Source: Faecalibacterium gallinarum
GTDB lineage: Bacteria; Bacillota; Clostridia; Oscillospirales; Ruminococcaceae
Reading direction: 5' to 3'
Assembly (NCBI RefSeq): GCF_022180365.1
Contig: NZ_BQKV01000026.1
Location: 1 to 64,000, forward strand
DNA length: 64,000 nt
In this document: in pieces, positions 23,498 to 31,838 of the stretch
Layout: every line of letters starts with the position of its first letter
Numbering within the stretch: position 1 is the first letter of the stretch
The notes under the pieces: generated by a model
Seen by the model: the letters and a program-made list of their open reading frames with translations, nothing else
What the model was told of the DNA's origin: nothing
The model's database searches: none
Position numbers and translations under genes: made by a program

Positions 23498-24538
23498 ATG
23501 GAACAAAAACGCTGTATTTCTTCGCTGACGATGGATCAGCTCTCTGCCGAGCTGAAAGGGCTGGGTCAGCCGGCCTTCCGGGCTAAGCAGATTTTCCACT
23601 GGATCCATCAGAAACTGGTCACTGACTTTTCGGCCATGACCGACCAGCCCAAGGCGCTGATTGAAAAGCTCAACCAGGCGTTTTATATCGCTGCGCCCCG
23701 GATCGAGCGCCGCCAGGAAGCCAAAGATGGCACCGTAAAGTACCTTCTGCGGATGGAGGACGGCAACTGCATCGAGACGGTGGTAATGCGCTATCACTAC
23801 GGCAACACGGTCTGCGTCTCGACCCAGGTGGGCTGCCGGATGGGCTGCCGGTTCTGCGCCTCCACCCAGGCGGGCCGGGTGCGGGATCTGGAAGCAGGGG
23901 AGATCTGCTCCGAGATCTACACCGCCCAGAAAGACATCGGGGAGCGGATCTCTCACATCGTCCTCATGGGCATCGGCGAGCCGCTGGACAACTTCGACCG
24001 GGTGATGACCTTTTTGCAGCTGATTTCTTCCCCCGACGGGGTGAACATCGGGATGCGGAACATCAGCCTGTCCACCTGCGGCCTGGTGCCCAAGATCGAC
24101 CAGCTGGCCCGGCACAAGCTCCAGCTGACCTTGTCGGTCTCTCTTCACGCGCCCAACAATGAGATCCGCAGCAGCATGATGCCGGTGAACAACGCCTACC
24201 CGGTGGAACAGCTGATGGAGGCGGTCCGCCGCTATCAGGACACCACCGGCCGCCGGGTCAGCTTTGAATATTCCATGGTCCGTGGTGTCAATGATACGGA
24301 TAGCTGCGCCCGCCAGCTGGCCCACCTGATCCGGGGGATGGGGGCGCACGTTAACCTGATCCCCATTAACCCGGTGGACGGCAGTCCCTATTCGGCCACC
24401 GATACCGCCAACGTCCGCCGGTTCCAGGCCAAACTGACCGAGCTGGGGGTCAACGCCACCATCCGCCGCCGGCTGGGCAGCGAAATCTCGGCCGCCTGCG
24501 GCCAGCTGCGCCGCGAAGAGATGGACGGAAAAACCTGA
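23498..24538 (+). CDS. rlmN: Dual-specificity 23S rRNA m2A2503 / tRNA m2A37 methyltransferase
   Basis: A 346-residue radical SAM methyltransferase. The cluster motif is C-R-M-G-C-R-F-C in TQVGCRMGCRFCASTQ; MGIGEPLDN and the C-terminal SxxCGQL segment containing the methyl-carrying Cys are present. It methylates A2503 in 23S rRNA and A37 in some tRNAs. ATG follows AGGAG. Confidence 0.97.
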   Translation: MEQKRCISSLTMDQLSAELKGLGQPAFRAKQIFHWIHQKLVTDFSAMTDQPKALIEKLNQAFYIAAPRIERRQEAKDGTVKYLLRMEDGNCIETVVMRYHYGNTVCVSTQVGCRMGCRFCASTQAGRVRDLEAGEICSEIYTAQKDIGERISHIVLMGIGEPLDNFDRVMTFLQLISSPDGVNIGMRNISLSTCGLVPKIDQLARHKLQLTLSVSLHAPNNEIRSSMMPVNNAYPVEQLMEAVRRYQDTTGRRVSFEYSMVRGVNDTDSCARQLAHLIRGMGAHVNLIPINPVDGSPYSATDTANVRRFQAKLTELGVNATIRRRLGSEISAACGQLRREEMDGKT

Positions 24539-24564
24539 CGCAGATGTTATAAGGAGAAGCAACC

Positions 24565-25314
24565 ATGAAACTGGCAGGAAAAACCGATGTAGGCCGCATT
24601 CGCCGCGAAAACCAGGATGATTTCCGGGCGGGCGCGCTGCCGGGCGGCGCGGCCTGGGGCCTGGTGTGCGACGGCATGGGCGGCGCGCGGGGCGGGCGGG
24701 AAGCCTCCCGCGGGGCCTGCGATATCATCGAGCGCTGTTTTCAGGAGCACTATAACCGCTGTCTGCCCGGCATGGAGAAGGTTTTTCTGGAGGATGTGCT
24801 GAGCAATGCCAACCACTATGTGTTCCAGAAATCTTCCCAGGAGGAAACGCTGGCCGGTATGGGCACCACGGCGGTCTGCGCTCTGGTCCGGTCCGGCCGG
24901 GTACATCTGTGCCACGCGGGGGATTCCCGGGCCTACCTCTACCATGCAGGCCATCTAGTACAGCTGACCCACGATCACTCCTATGTACAGGAGCTTGTGG
25001 ACTGCGGCACCATCACCCCCCAGGAGGCGGAGCATCATCCCCAGAAAAATATCATCACCCGGGCGCTGGGGGTGGACTACCGGGTCTGCCCGGATTATAC
25101 TTCGGTGGTCATTCTGCCGGAGGATATTCTGCTGCTCTGCTCGGACGGGCTGACCAACTTTGTGCCGGTGGCCCAGATGGAGCAGATCTTCGCGCGGTAT
25201 TCCTTCTACGATGTGCCGGATAAACTGATCGAGGCTGCCAATGCAGGCGGCGGCCAGGACAACATTACGGCGCTGCTTCTGGGTGCGGAACCTCTGGAGG
25301 TGAAACATGGATAA
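24565..25314 (+). CDS. prpC: PP2C-type Ser/Thr phosphatase
   Basis: A 249-residue PPM phosphatase with motifs TDVGRIRRENQDDF, VCDGMGGARGG, GTTAVCALV, HAGDSRAYL, LLLCSDGLTN and GGGQDNITALL, which provide the metal-binding aspartates. It dephosphorylates targets of the PASTA kinase encoded next, whose start lies inside the prpC end (8-base overlap). It acts in the cytosol in cell-wall and growth signalling. Confidence 0.96.
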   Translation: MKLAGKTDVGRIRRENQDDFRAGALPGGAAWGLVCDGMGGARGGREASRGACDIIERCFQEHYNRCLPGMEKVFLEDVLSNANHYVFQKSSQEETLAGMGTTAVCALVRSGRVHLCHAGDSRAYLYHAGHLVQLTHDHSYVQELVDCGTITPQEAEHHPQKNIITRALGVDYRVCPDYTSVVILPEDILLLCSDGLTNFVPVAQMEQIFARYSFYDVPDKLIEAANAGGGQDNITALLLGAEPLEVKHG

Positions 25315-27190
25315 TCTCATCGGCAAAAAGCTGGATGGGCTTTATGAAGTAAAAGAACTCATCGGCTCCGGCGGTATGGCCAATGTCTATAAGGCCGTCT
25401 GCCTGGGTGAAAACGGCCCGGTGCCCCCGGGCACCGTGGTGGCGGTCAAGGTCCTGCGGGAAGAGTTTATGCACGACCCGGACTTAGTCCGCCGGTTCAA
25501 GAACGAGTCCAAGGCCATTTCGCTGCTTCATCACGCCAACATCGTCAAGGTGTACGACGTGTCGGTGAGCGATCAGCTGCAATATATCGTGATGGAATAT
25601 GTGGACGGGATGACCCTGCGGGAGTATCTCAACAAACGGGGCGGCAAACTCACCAGCCGGGAAACCGTACACTTTATCTCCCAGATTTTGCAGGCACTGG
25701 AACACGCCCACCGCAACGGGGTGGTTCATCGGGATGTAAAGCCCCAGAACATCATGCTGCTGGACAACGGCCAGCTGCGGATGATGGATTTCGGCATCGC
25801 GCGGATCTCCCGGGCTGAGAACCAGCTGCTCAGCGGCAAAGCCATGGGCAGCGTCCACTATATCAGCCCGGAACAGGCCCGGGGCGACATGACCGACCCC
25901 AAGAGCGATATTTACTCGGTGGGCGTCATGATGTACGAGATGCTCTCGGGCAAACTGCCCTTTGACTCGGACAATGTGGTGGAAGTGGCCATGAAACAGA
26001 TCACGGACACCCCCCGGTCCCTGGCGGAGATCGCCCCCGAGACGCCCCGCGCTCTGGTGGAGATCACCGAGCGGGCGATGGCCAAACTGCCCGAAAACCG
26101 GTTTGCCAGCGCGGGTGAAATGCTGGAGGCCCTCGAACGATACGTTCAGGACCCCAATGTCCAGTTTGAGTATCAGTATATCCCGGAAGAAACACCAGCA
26201 AAGGTGGTCAAAAAAACAATGAATCAGAAATACGATTCCCACTCTGCCGGAAAAGCCGGCGCTGCCCCCAGAAAAACAAAGCCCCAAAAACGCCGCTCGG
26301 TCTTTTTGCCGGTGCTGCTAGGCATCACGGTGGCGTTTGGGTTGGCCTGTGCCTCCCTGTGCTATATGATTCTGCGCAACGCCGACGATCCTCTGCTCAA
26401 CGCCAAGGCGGAAATCGTCCTGGAAGACTATGTGGGCGTTACCCGGGACGAGGTCAACGCCTCGCCCCAGGTTAGCTCCGGTCAGATTCTGATCGAGTGG
26501 GAGGAAGAGTACAACAATACCTATGGGGAAGGGTATGTGTATAAGCAGTCTCCCGCCGCAGGGCGGACGGTGCGGGAAGGCCAGACCGTTACTCTTACGG
26601 TGAGCCTGGGCACCAAGTATGTCACCCTGCCTGACACCACCAACTATGTGCAGGCCGATGCCGAGCAGCTTCTGCGTGAGCTGGGGGTCTCGGTTCTGGT
26701 GGTTCAGAACGTGGACCCCTCGGTGGCGGTGGGCGCGGTCATCCGTACCGACCCCGCAGCGGGCAGCACGGTCCCGGCGGGCAGCACGGTGGTGCTGTAC
26801 GTCAGCCGCCAGCAGGTGGCTACCACCACGACGGTACCCTCTGTGGTGGGCCTGACGGTAGAGGACGCCCGCACCCTGCTGGTGCAGAACCATCTGACTC
26901 TGGGCAGCCAGACCCAGGCTTACAGCGATCTGCCGGTGGGCACCGTGATTGCTCAGGACATTGCCGCCGGCACCACCACTAAGCTCAACAGCCGGGTGAA
27001 TGTGACGGTGTCCGCAGGCCCCGAGCCTGCACCCGAACCGGCCCCCAGCGATCCCTCTTCGGGCGATTTCTGGGAGGATCTCTGGGGCGGCCTGGGCGGA
27101 GGCAGTTCTTCGTCCAGCAGCAGCTCCAGCAGCAGTTCCAGCAGTTCTTCCTCCTCTGAGCCGGGCTTTATCTGGCCCTGGGAGTGGTGA
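25307..27190 (+). CDS. prkC: PASTA-domain Ser/Thr protein kinase
   Basis: A 627-residue Hanks-type kinase: glycine loop GSGGMANVYK, catalytic VVHRDVKPQN, DFG in MMDFGIAR, then a juxtamembrane basic linker, one membrane helix (about 332-354) and three extracellular PASTA repeats (about 375-577) that bind muropeptides or lipid II. After these comes a Pro-rich stretch and an 18-Ser run (600-617, mixed AGC/AGT/TCN codons) ending in the aromatic EPGFIWPWEW. The kinase senses cell-wall state and phosphorylates division and translation proteins. The Ser-run tail is unusual for the family. Confidence 0.96.
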   Translation: MDNLIGKKLDGLYEVKELIGSGGMANVYKAVCLGENGPVPPGTVVAVKVLREEFMHDPDLVRRFKNESKAISLLHHANIVKVYDVSVSDQLQYIVMEYVDGMTLREYLNKRGGKLTSRETVHFISQILQALEHAHRNGVVHRDVKPQNIMLLDNGQLRMMDFGIARISRAENQLLSGKAMGSVHYISPEQARGDMTDPKSDIYSVGVMMYEMLSGKLPFDSDNVVEVAMKQITDTPRSLAEIAPETPRALVEITERAMAKLPENRFASAGEMLEALERYVQDPNVQFEYQYIPEETPAKVVKKTMNQKYDSHSAGKAGAAPRKTKPQKRRSVFLPVLLGITVAFGLACASLCYMILRNADDPLLNAKAEIVLEDYVGVTRDEVNASPQVSSGQILIEWEEEYNNTYGEGYVYKQSPAAGRTVREGQTVTLTVSLGTKYVTLPDTTNYVQADAEQLLRELGVSVLVVQNVDPSVAVGAVIRTDPAAGSTVPAGSTVVLYVSRQQVATTTTVPSVVGLTVEDARTLLVQNHLTLGSQTQAYSDLPVGTVIAQDIAAGTTTKLNSRVNVTVSAGPEPAPEPAPSDPSSGDFWEDLWGGLGGGSSSSSSSSSSSSSSSSSSEPGFIWPWEW

Positions 27191-27196
27191 TCGCCC

Positions 27197-28096
27197 ATGG
27201 ATGGATATATCGTAAAAGGGATCGGCGGTTTCTACTACGTCAAAACCGCTGAGGGTGTGGTGGAGTGCCGCGCCCGGGGGATCTTCCGCAAACAAAAGCG
27301 CAGCCCGGTGGCGGGGGACGAAGTAACTCTTGCCGTGGAGAACGGCGCAGCCGTGATCGACGAGATCGCCCCCCGCAAAAATCTCTTCGTTCGTCCGCCG
27401 GTGGCCAATCTGGACGTTCTGTTCCTGGTGGCCAGCACCACCCAGCCGGTGCCCAGCACCCTGGTGCTGGATAAACTCTCGGCCATCGCAGTGGATAAAG
27501 GGGTCCAGCCGGTGATCGTCTGCACCAAGGGGGATCTGGCTGAGGCCGATTTCCTGGCCCGGGCCTACGAAAAATCCACCCTGCCCTTTATCCGGATCGA
27601 CTATGCCACCGGCGAGGGGCTGGCGGAGGTCCGTGACTGGATCAGCGGCCGGCTTTGCGCCTTCTGCGGCAACTCAGGGGTGGGCAAATCCACCTTACTG
27701 AACGCCCTGATGCCGGAGCTGGGCCAGCAGACGGGCGAGATCAGCCAGAAGCTGGGCCGTGGCCGCCATACCACCCGTGAGGTGACCATCTTCGAAGCCT
27801 TCGGTGGGCGGATCGCGGATACCCCGGGGTTTGCCAGCCTGGAGGCCAACCGGGCGGGATTTATCCCCAAAGAGCGGCTGGAATTGGCTTTCCCCGAGTT
27901 TGGTCCCTATCTGGGACAGTGCCAGTTCACCGGCTGCTCCCACCGCAGCGAGAAGGGCTGCGCGGTGCGCCAGGCCCTGGCAGCGGGGGAGATCTCCCGC
28001 ACTCGGTACGACAGCTACTGCGCCATGTACGACGAAGTCAAGGATATCAAGGACTGGGAGCAGAAGAAGGGCCCCAACGGCCTGACCTGGGCGTAA
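27197..28096 (+). CDS. rsgA: Ribosome small-subunit-dependent GTPase A
   Basis: A 299-residue circularly permuted GTPase: N-terminal OB domain, G4-type segment CTKGD, P-loop GNSGVGKSTLLNAL, DTPGF, and a C-terminal zinc motif with C-x4-C-x-H-x5-C in QFTGCSHRSEKGC. It checks maturation of the 30S subunit. The prpC-prkC-rsgA-thiN-spoVM order is the same as in Bacillus apart from missing rpe. Confidence 0.96.
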   Translation: MDGYIVKGIGGFYYVKTAEGVVECRARGIFRKQKRSPVAGDEVTLAVENGAAVIDEIAPRKNLFVRPPVANLDVLFLVASTTQPVPSTLVLDKLSAIAVDKGVQPVIVCTKGDLAEADFLARAYEKSTLPFIRIDYATGEGLAEVRDWISGRLCAFCGNSGVGKSTLLNALMPELGQQTGEISQKLGRGRHTTREVTIFEAFGGRIADTPGFASLEANRAGFIPKERLELAFPEFGPYLGQCQFTGCSHRSEKGCAVRQALAAGEISRTRYDSYCAMYDEVKDIKDWEQKKGPNGLTWA

Positions 28097-28123
28097 CCAA
28101 ACCAAAACAAAGGAGTTCCGTTT

Positions 28124-28762
28124 ATGTCGCGCTGTGTGATTCTCTCGGCCTGCCCGGTATCCCCCGCCTTGAAAGAGCTGCTTCGGCCGGACGATTTCAT
28201 CATCGCCTGCGACGCCGGGTACGAGAACTGCCGCCGTCTGGGCTGCCGGGCCGATGTGGTGGTGGGGGATTTCGACTCTGCCCCCCAACCCGAAGAAGCA
28301 GCGGGGGAGGGGCTGGTGGTTCTTCCCCATGTGAAGGACGACACCGACACCGAATACGCTGCCAAGCTGGCCGCCAGTCGGGGCTATGATGAGGCGCTGC
28401 TGCTGGGGGGCCTGGGGGGCCGCCGGCTGGAACACACCTTGGCCAACCTCTGCACCGGCCTGGGGCTGGAGCGGCAGGGGGTGCGCACCACCCTGGAGGA
28501 CGAGCGGAGCCGGATTACCTACATCCTGCCGGGGCAGTCCCGGCAGTACCCAAAAGAGAAGTTTTTCTACCTCTCGGTCTTCCCGATGGAGGGCCGGGCC
28601 GAAGGCGTGTACATCCGGGGAGCGTTCTACGAGCTGACCGACGCGGTCCTGACCAGCAGCTACCCCCTCGGGGTCAGCAACGAATACGCCCCCGGCTCCG
28701 ACTGCATCGAGATCGGCACCCGGTCCGGCGCGCTTTTGGTGATCGAAACCTGCGCCGACTGA
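28124..28762 (+). CDS. thiN: Thiamine diphosphokinase
   Basis: A 212-residue enzyme with the family motifs CDAGYENCRRLG, VVGDFDSAP, DTDTEYAAKLA and LGGLGGRRLEHTLANL, plus a C-terminal beta domain ending in VLVIETCAD-like strands. It makes thiamine diphosphate from thiamine and ATP. ATG follows AAAGGAG. Confidence 0.94.
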   Translation: MSRCVILSACPVSPALKELLRPDDFIIACDAGYENCRRLGCRADVVVGDFDSAPQPEEAAGEGLVVLPHVKDDTDTEYAAKLAASRGYDEALLLGGLGGRRLEHTLANLCTGLGLERQGVRTTLEDERSRITYILPGQSRQYPKEKFFYLSVFPMEGRAEGVYIRGAFYELTDAVLTSSYPLGVSNEYAPGSDCIEIGTRSGALLVIETCAD

Positions 28763-28787
28763 TTTTTGCGCCCGCTGGAACATTTTG

Positions 28788-28828
28788 CCCGCCTTTTGAC
28801 TATACTGGAGCAAAGAAGGAAAGGCGGG
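28788..28828 (+). promoter_or_regulatory. Hairpin spanning the spoVM promoter and ribosome site
   Basis: CCCGCCTTT (28788-28796) and AAAGGCGGG (28820-28828) are exact 9-bp inverted copies. The loop contains TATACT (28801-28806), the likely -10. The 3' arm overlaps the purine-rich ribosome site of spoVM. Only mRNA reading through from thiN would contain both arms; a transcript started at the internal promoter would lack the 5' arm. Confidence 0.55.
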
Positions 28829-28835
28829 TGCAGAT

Positions 28836-28916
28836 ATGCAGATTGTTGTCATCAAAAGCCCCAAGTGCCTGGCCGGCTTGCTCCGGAGGCTGTTCGGCAT
28901 CAAGAAAGAGAGCTGA
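28836..28916 (+). CDS. spoVM: Stage V sporulation protein SpoVM
   Basis: A 26-residue amphipathic peptide starting MQIVVIKSPKCLAGLLRRLF. It matches Bacillus SpoVM in length and pattern (M-x-x-x-x-I-K-x-P-K-x-L-x-G-hydrophobic-hydrophobic-R, then a basic C-terminal end), including the Pro that sets curvature sensing. SpoVM marks the forespore membrane and anchors SpoIVA for coat assembly. It lies directly downstream of rsgA-thiN, the conserved place. It is too short for ordinary gene finders. The ribosome site is the purine-rich run at 28815-28824. Confidence 0.9.
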   Translation: MQIVVIKSPKCLAGLLRRLFGIKKES

Positions 28917-28941
28917 GGGCGCGGGTTTCCGCCCCGATGCA

Positions 28942-28975
28942 AAAAGCCCGCAGGCTTCGCAGCCTGCGGGCTTTT
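28942..28975. terminator. Bidirectional terminator between spoVM and the YeaQ-like gene
   Basis: AAAAGCCCGCAGGCT (28942-28956) pairs perfectly with AGCCTGCGGGCTTTT (28961-28975) around a TCGC loop. It serves spoVM on the plus strand and the convergent gene at 28994-29236 on the minus strand. Confidence 0.93.
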
Positions 28976-28993
28976 CGTATGCATATGGATTTT

Positions 28994-29236
28994 TCAGTGG
29001 GAAATCTTCCGTTCCAGCCAGATACAGACGCAGGCGCCCACCACGGCGGCGATGAAGGACCCAATCGTCCCGGTGACCCAGAGCCCGATCAGGTTGAACA
29101 AAAAGGTGCCCACTATGCTGCCCAGGATGCCCAGCACCACGTTGCGCAGGGCAGAGGTCCGGCTGCCCATCAGGCGGCCGGCCACATAGCCCGCCAGGGC
29201 GCCCAGCAGCAAGCTGAAGAAAAACGAGATAATCAT
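28994..29236 (-). CDS. GlsB/YeaQ/YmgE family membrane protein (copy 1)
   Basis: An 80-residue protein with three hydrophobic segments and the family pattern GALAGYVAGRLMGS...RNVVLGILGSIVGTFLF (transglycosylase-associated / GlsB family). The family is linked to stress response in Gram-positives; biochemical role unknown. It is similar along its whole length to the gene immediately upstream (29293-29550), so the two are tandem paralogues. ATG at 29236 has GGAGGAG upstream. Confidence 0.88.
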   Translation of the reverse strand: MIISFFFSLLLGALAGYVAGRLMGSRTSALRNVVLGILGSIVGTFLFNLIGLWVTGTIGSFIAAVVGACVCIWLERKISH

Positions 29237-29292
29237 GGCTAAACTCCTCCTTGCCTCAGATTATGCGGCCCAGGGTCAGGGCGGTGCGCTCG

Positions 29293-29550
29293 TCAGGAAA
29301 GTTTGCGTCCCAGCCAGATGCAGACACAGCCGCCCGCCACCGAGACCACAAAATCGCCGATAAAGCCGCTGGCCCGCAGGCCGATCAGGCTGAACAAAAT
29401 GCTTCCCACAAAGCTGCCCAGGATACCCAGGCCAATGTTGCGCAGGGCCGATGTCTCGCTGCCCATCAGCCGGCCTGCACACCAGCCGGCCAGAGCGCCG
29501 ATCAAAAGGCTGAAAAGAAGACCCATAAGGGTAGGACCAATGATAAACAT
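29293..29550 (-). CDS. GlsB/YeaQ/YmgE family membrane protein (copy 2)
   Basis: An 85-residue protein, the upstream partner of the tandem pair: GALAGWCAGRLMGSETSALRNIGLGILGSFVGSILF and a C-terminal CVCIWLGRKLS that copies CVCIWLERKIS of the other protein. ATG at 29550 has GAGAGG 7 bases upstream; a TTG two codons earlier is less likely. It starts with a few extra hydrophobic residues. The shared Cys-Val-Cys near the cytosolic end is an unusual feature of both copies. Confidence 0.87.
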   Translation of the reverse strand: MFIIGPTLMGLLFSLLIGALAGWCAGRLMGSETSALRNIGLGILGSFVGSILFSLIGLRASGFIGDFVVSVAGGCVCIWLGRKLS

Positions 29551-29583
29551 AAACAAACCTCTCTTTCAAATTATGGGTGTGCG

Positions 29584-30273
29584 TTATTCCGCTGCATTTT
29601 CAGTGGCCTGCTCCTTTGCGGTGTGGCAGATATCTGCCAGGCAGCAGCGGCTGCACTCAGGCTTGCGGGCGGCGCAGACAGCCCGGCCGTGGAGTACGAA
29701 CCGGTGGCACAGGTCGCTGCCCTCCTCGGGGGGAATGATCTTCCACAGGGCCATCTCCACCTTCTGGGGCTCCTTGATGTTATCCACCAGGCCGATCCGG
29801 TTGGAAAGCCGGATGCAGTGGGTGTCGGTGACGATAGCGGGTTTGCCGAAAACGTCTCCCATGATGAGATTGGCGCTCTTGCGGCCCACGCCGGGCAGCT
29901 CCAGCAGCTCTTCAAAGGTAGTAGGCACCTGACAGTCGTATTTGTCCCGCAGAACCCGCATACAGGCCGAGATGTCCCGGGCCTTGGAGTGGCCCAGCCC
30001 GCAGGGCTTGACGATGGCCTCGATCTCCTCAGGTTCCGCCGCGGCCAGGGCCGCCACGTTAGGGTACTTGGCGAAGAGATCCTCCACCACCACGTTCACC
30101 CGGGCGTCGGTGCACTGGGCCGCCAGCCGGACGCTGACCAGCAGCTGCCAGGCGTGGTCGTAGTCCAGGGAACAGGCAGCGTCAGGATATTCTTTTTTCA
30201 AACGCTCGATGACCTCCAGTGCCAGCGCCTTGCGGGCGGCCAGGTCCTCGGCGGAGATGGTTTTTTTCTGCAT
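29584..30273 (-). CDS. nth: Endonuclease III (DNA glycosylase/AP lyase)
   Basis: A 229-residue enzyme: helix-hairpin-helix LPGVGRKSANLIMG with the catalytic Lys, catalytic Asp in VTDTHCIRLSNR, and the C-terminal 4Fe-4S ligands C-x6-C-x2-C-x5-C in CAARKPECSRCCLADIC. It removes oxidised pyrimidines and nicks the AP site. It is transcribed from its own promoter, divergent from rarA. Confidence 0.96.
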   Translation of the reverse strand: MQKKTISAEDLAARKALALEVIERLKKEYPDAACSLDYDHAWQLLVSVRLAAQCTDARVNVVVEDLFAKYPNVAALAAAEPEEIEAIVKPCGLGHSKARDISACMRVLRDKYDCQVPTTFEELLELPGVGRKSANLIMGDVFGKPAIVTDTHCIRLSNRIGLVDNIKEPQKVEMALWKIIPPEEGSDLCHRFVLHGRAVCAARKPECSRCCLADICHTAKEQATENAAE

Positions 30274-30309
30274 AGATTTACACCTGCCGATTTTACAGAC
30301 TTTTTTGTG

Positions 30310-30338
30310 ATGATATCATGTTTTGTCGAATTTGTAAA
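30310..30338 (-). promoter_or_regulatory. Promoter of nth
   Basis: On the minus strand TTTACA (30338-30333), 17-base spacer, TATCAT (30315-30310), about 37 bases before the ATG. Confidence 0.78.
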
Positions 30339-30359
30339 CGGACCCCCGGCAGAAAAACC

Positions 30360-30388
30360 TTGTTCTCTCCCGGAGAATGCGTTATACT
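30360..30388 (+). promoter_or_regulatory. Promoter of rarA
   Basis: TTGTTC (30360-30365), 17-base spacer, TATACT (30383-30388), 57 bases before the rarA start. Confidence 0.75.
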
Positions 30389-30444
30389 GTTCTACGATCA
30401 AAAACAATTTCTGCGCCCTGCGCAGCGGAAAGGAGGAATTGCCC

Positions 30445-31719
30445 ATGCGGGAACCTTTGGCCCAGCGTCTGCGCCCGAAAACCCTGGGGGAGGTGTGCGG
30501 ACAGCGCCACCTGCTGGCCCCGGGGCGGGTGTTCCGCCGTACCATCGAGAGCGGCCGGATCCCCAATATGATCTTTTACGGGCCTTCCGGCACCGGCAAA
30601 ACCACGGTGGCCCGGATCATTGCCGAGAACAGCGGCATGACCTTGCACAAACTCAACGGCACCTCCTGCGGCACCGGCGACATCAAGGCGGTGTTCCAGG
30701 ACATCGGTACCTTGGCCGGGGCGGGGGGGATCCTGCTCTATCTGGACGAGATCCAGTACCTGAACAAAAAACAGCAGCAGAGCCTTTTGGAGTGCCTGGA
30801 GGAGGGGACCGTCACCCTCATTGCCTCCACCACCGAGAACCCTTATTTCTATATCTACAATGCCCTTTTGTCCCGGTGCACCGTCTTTGAGTTCAAGAGC
30901 CTGACCGCTCAGGACATCGAGGTTGGCCTTAACCGGGCCGCCGAAAAGCTCACCGAGGCCGAGGGCACGCCAGTCAAGCTGGAGCCGGAGGCCTGTGCCT
31001 ACCTGGCCGAGAGCGCCGGAGGCGATATGCGCAAGGCCCTGGGCTGTCTGGAGTTTGCGGTCACCGCAGCCGAACCCGGCCCGGAGGGTAAAGTCATCAC
31101 CCTGGACATGATCCGCCAGGTGACCCGCCGCACCGCCATGCGGTATGACAAAGACGGGGACGATCATTACGATATTGTTTCCGCCTACCAGAAGTCCATG
31201 CGGGGGTCCGACCCCCAGGCCGCCCTCCATTACCTGGCCCGCCTGCTGGAAGCGGGGGACCTGCCCTCGGCCTGCCGCCGGCTGATGGTCTGCGCCTGCG
31301 AGGACGTGGGCCTGGCTTATCCCCAGATCATTCCCATCGTCAAGGCGGCGGTGGATGCGGCCAACATGGTGGGCCTGCCCGAGGCACGGATCCCCCTGGC
31401 GGATGCAGTGATTTTGGTGGCCACCAGCCCCAAGTCCAACAGCGGAGAGGCCGCCATCGACCGGGCCCTGGCAGATGTGCGGGCCGGGCGGACCGGCCCG
31501 GTGCCCCGTCAGCTCCAGAACAAGCACTTTGACGGGGAGGACGCTCTGGTCAAGGGACAGGATTACAAATACGCCCACGACTTTGAAAATCACTGGGTGG
31601 ACCAGCAATACCTGCCCGACGCCATTCGGGACGCCAAATATTATATCTTTGGGGATAACCGTACCGAACAGGCGGCCCGGACTTATTGGGCCCGGATCAA
31701 AGGGGAGGATAAAGTCTGA
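30445..31719 (+). CDS. rarA: Replication-associated recombination protein RarA/MgsA
   Basis: A 424-residue AAA+ ATPase of the clamp-loader clade: Walker A YGPSGTGKTT near residue 48, Walker B ILLYLDEIQ, sensor 1 STTENPYFY, and the C-terminal tetramerisation domain with SEGxD-like DPQAALHYLARLLEAGD and KSNSGEAAIDRAL. It acts at stalled replication forks. The ATG at 30445 with AAGGAGG is used; a far longer open frame upstream runs antisense to nth and is not coding. Confidence 0.95.
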   Translation: MREPLAQRLRPKTLGEVCGQRHLLAPGRVFRRTIESGRIPNMIFYGPSGTGKTTVARIIAENSGMTLHKLNGTSCGTGDIKAVFQDIGTLAGAGGILLYLDEIQYLNKKQQQSLLECLEEGTVTLIASTTENPYFYIYNALLSRCTVFEFKSLTAQDIEVGLNRAAEKLTEAEGTPVKLEPEACAYLAESAGGDMRKALGCLEFAVTAAEPGPEGKVITLDMIRQVTRRTAMRYDKDGDDHYDIVSAYQKSMRGSDPQAALHYLARLLEAGDLPSACRRLMVCACEDVGLAYPQIIPIVKAAVDAANMVGLPEARIPLADAVILVATSPKSNSGEAAIDRALADVRAGRTGPVPRQLQNKHFDGEDALVKGQDYKYAHDFENHWVDQQYLPDAIRDAKYYIFGDNRTEQAARTYWARIKGEDKV

Positions 31720-31734
31720 CCTATCGCCCGGCCC

Positions 31735-31763
31735 TTGACAAAATTCTACAGTTTCGGTAGGAT
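31735..31763 (+). promoter_or_regulatory. Promoter of the Fur-family gene
   Basis: TTGACA (31735-31740), 17-base spacer, TAGGAT (31758-31763). No convincing PerR or Fur box palindrome is seen around it. Confidence 0.75.
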
Positions 31764-31838
31764 AAAAAGGAGAACGACGGCAGAATGTCCATTTGCGCGT
31801 TTGCCGGGGAAATAACATCACCTTAAGGAGCAACATTC

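Noticed and set aside
27101-27160. DNA tandem repeat in prkC
   Set aside because: The Ser run uses mixed codons without a constant repeat unit, so it is protein-level low complexity, not a DNA repeat.
29251-30444. A long N-terminal extension of rarA
   Set aside because: It runs antisense to nth and the YeaQ-like genes; rarA homology and a perfect ribosome site begin at 30445.
31764-31838. PerR/Fur box near the Fur-family promoter
   Set aside because: No palindrome close to the known box consensus could be found around the promoter.
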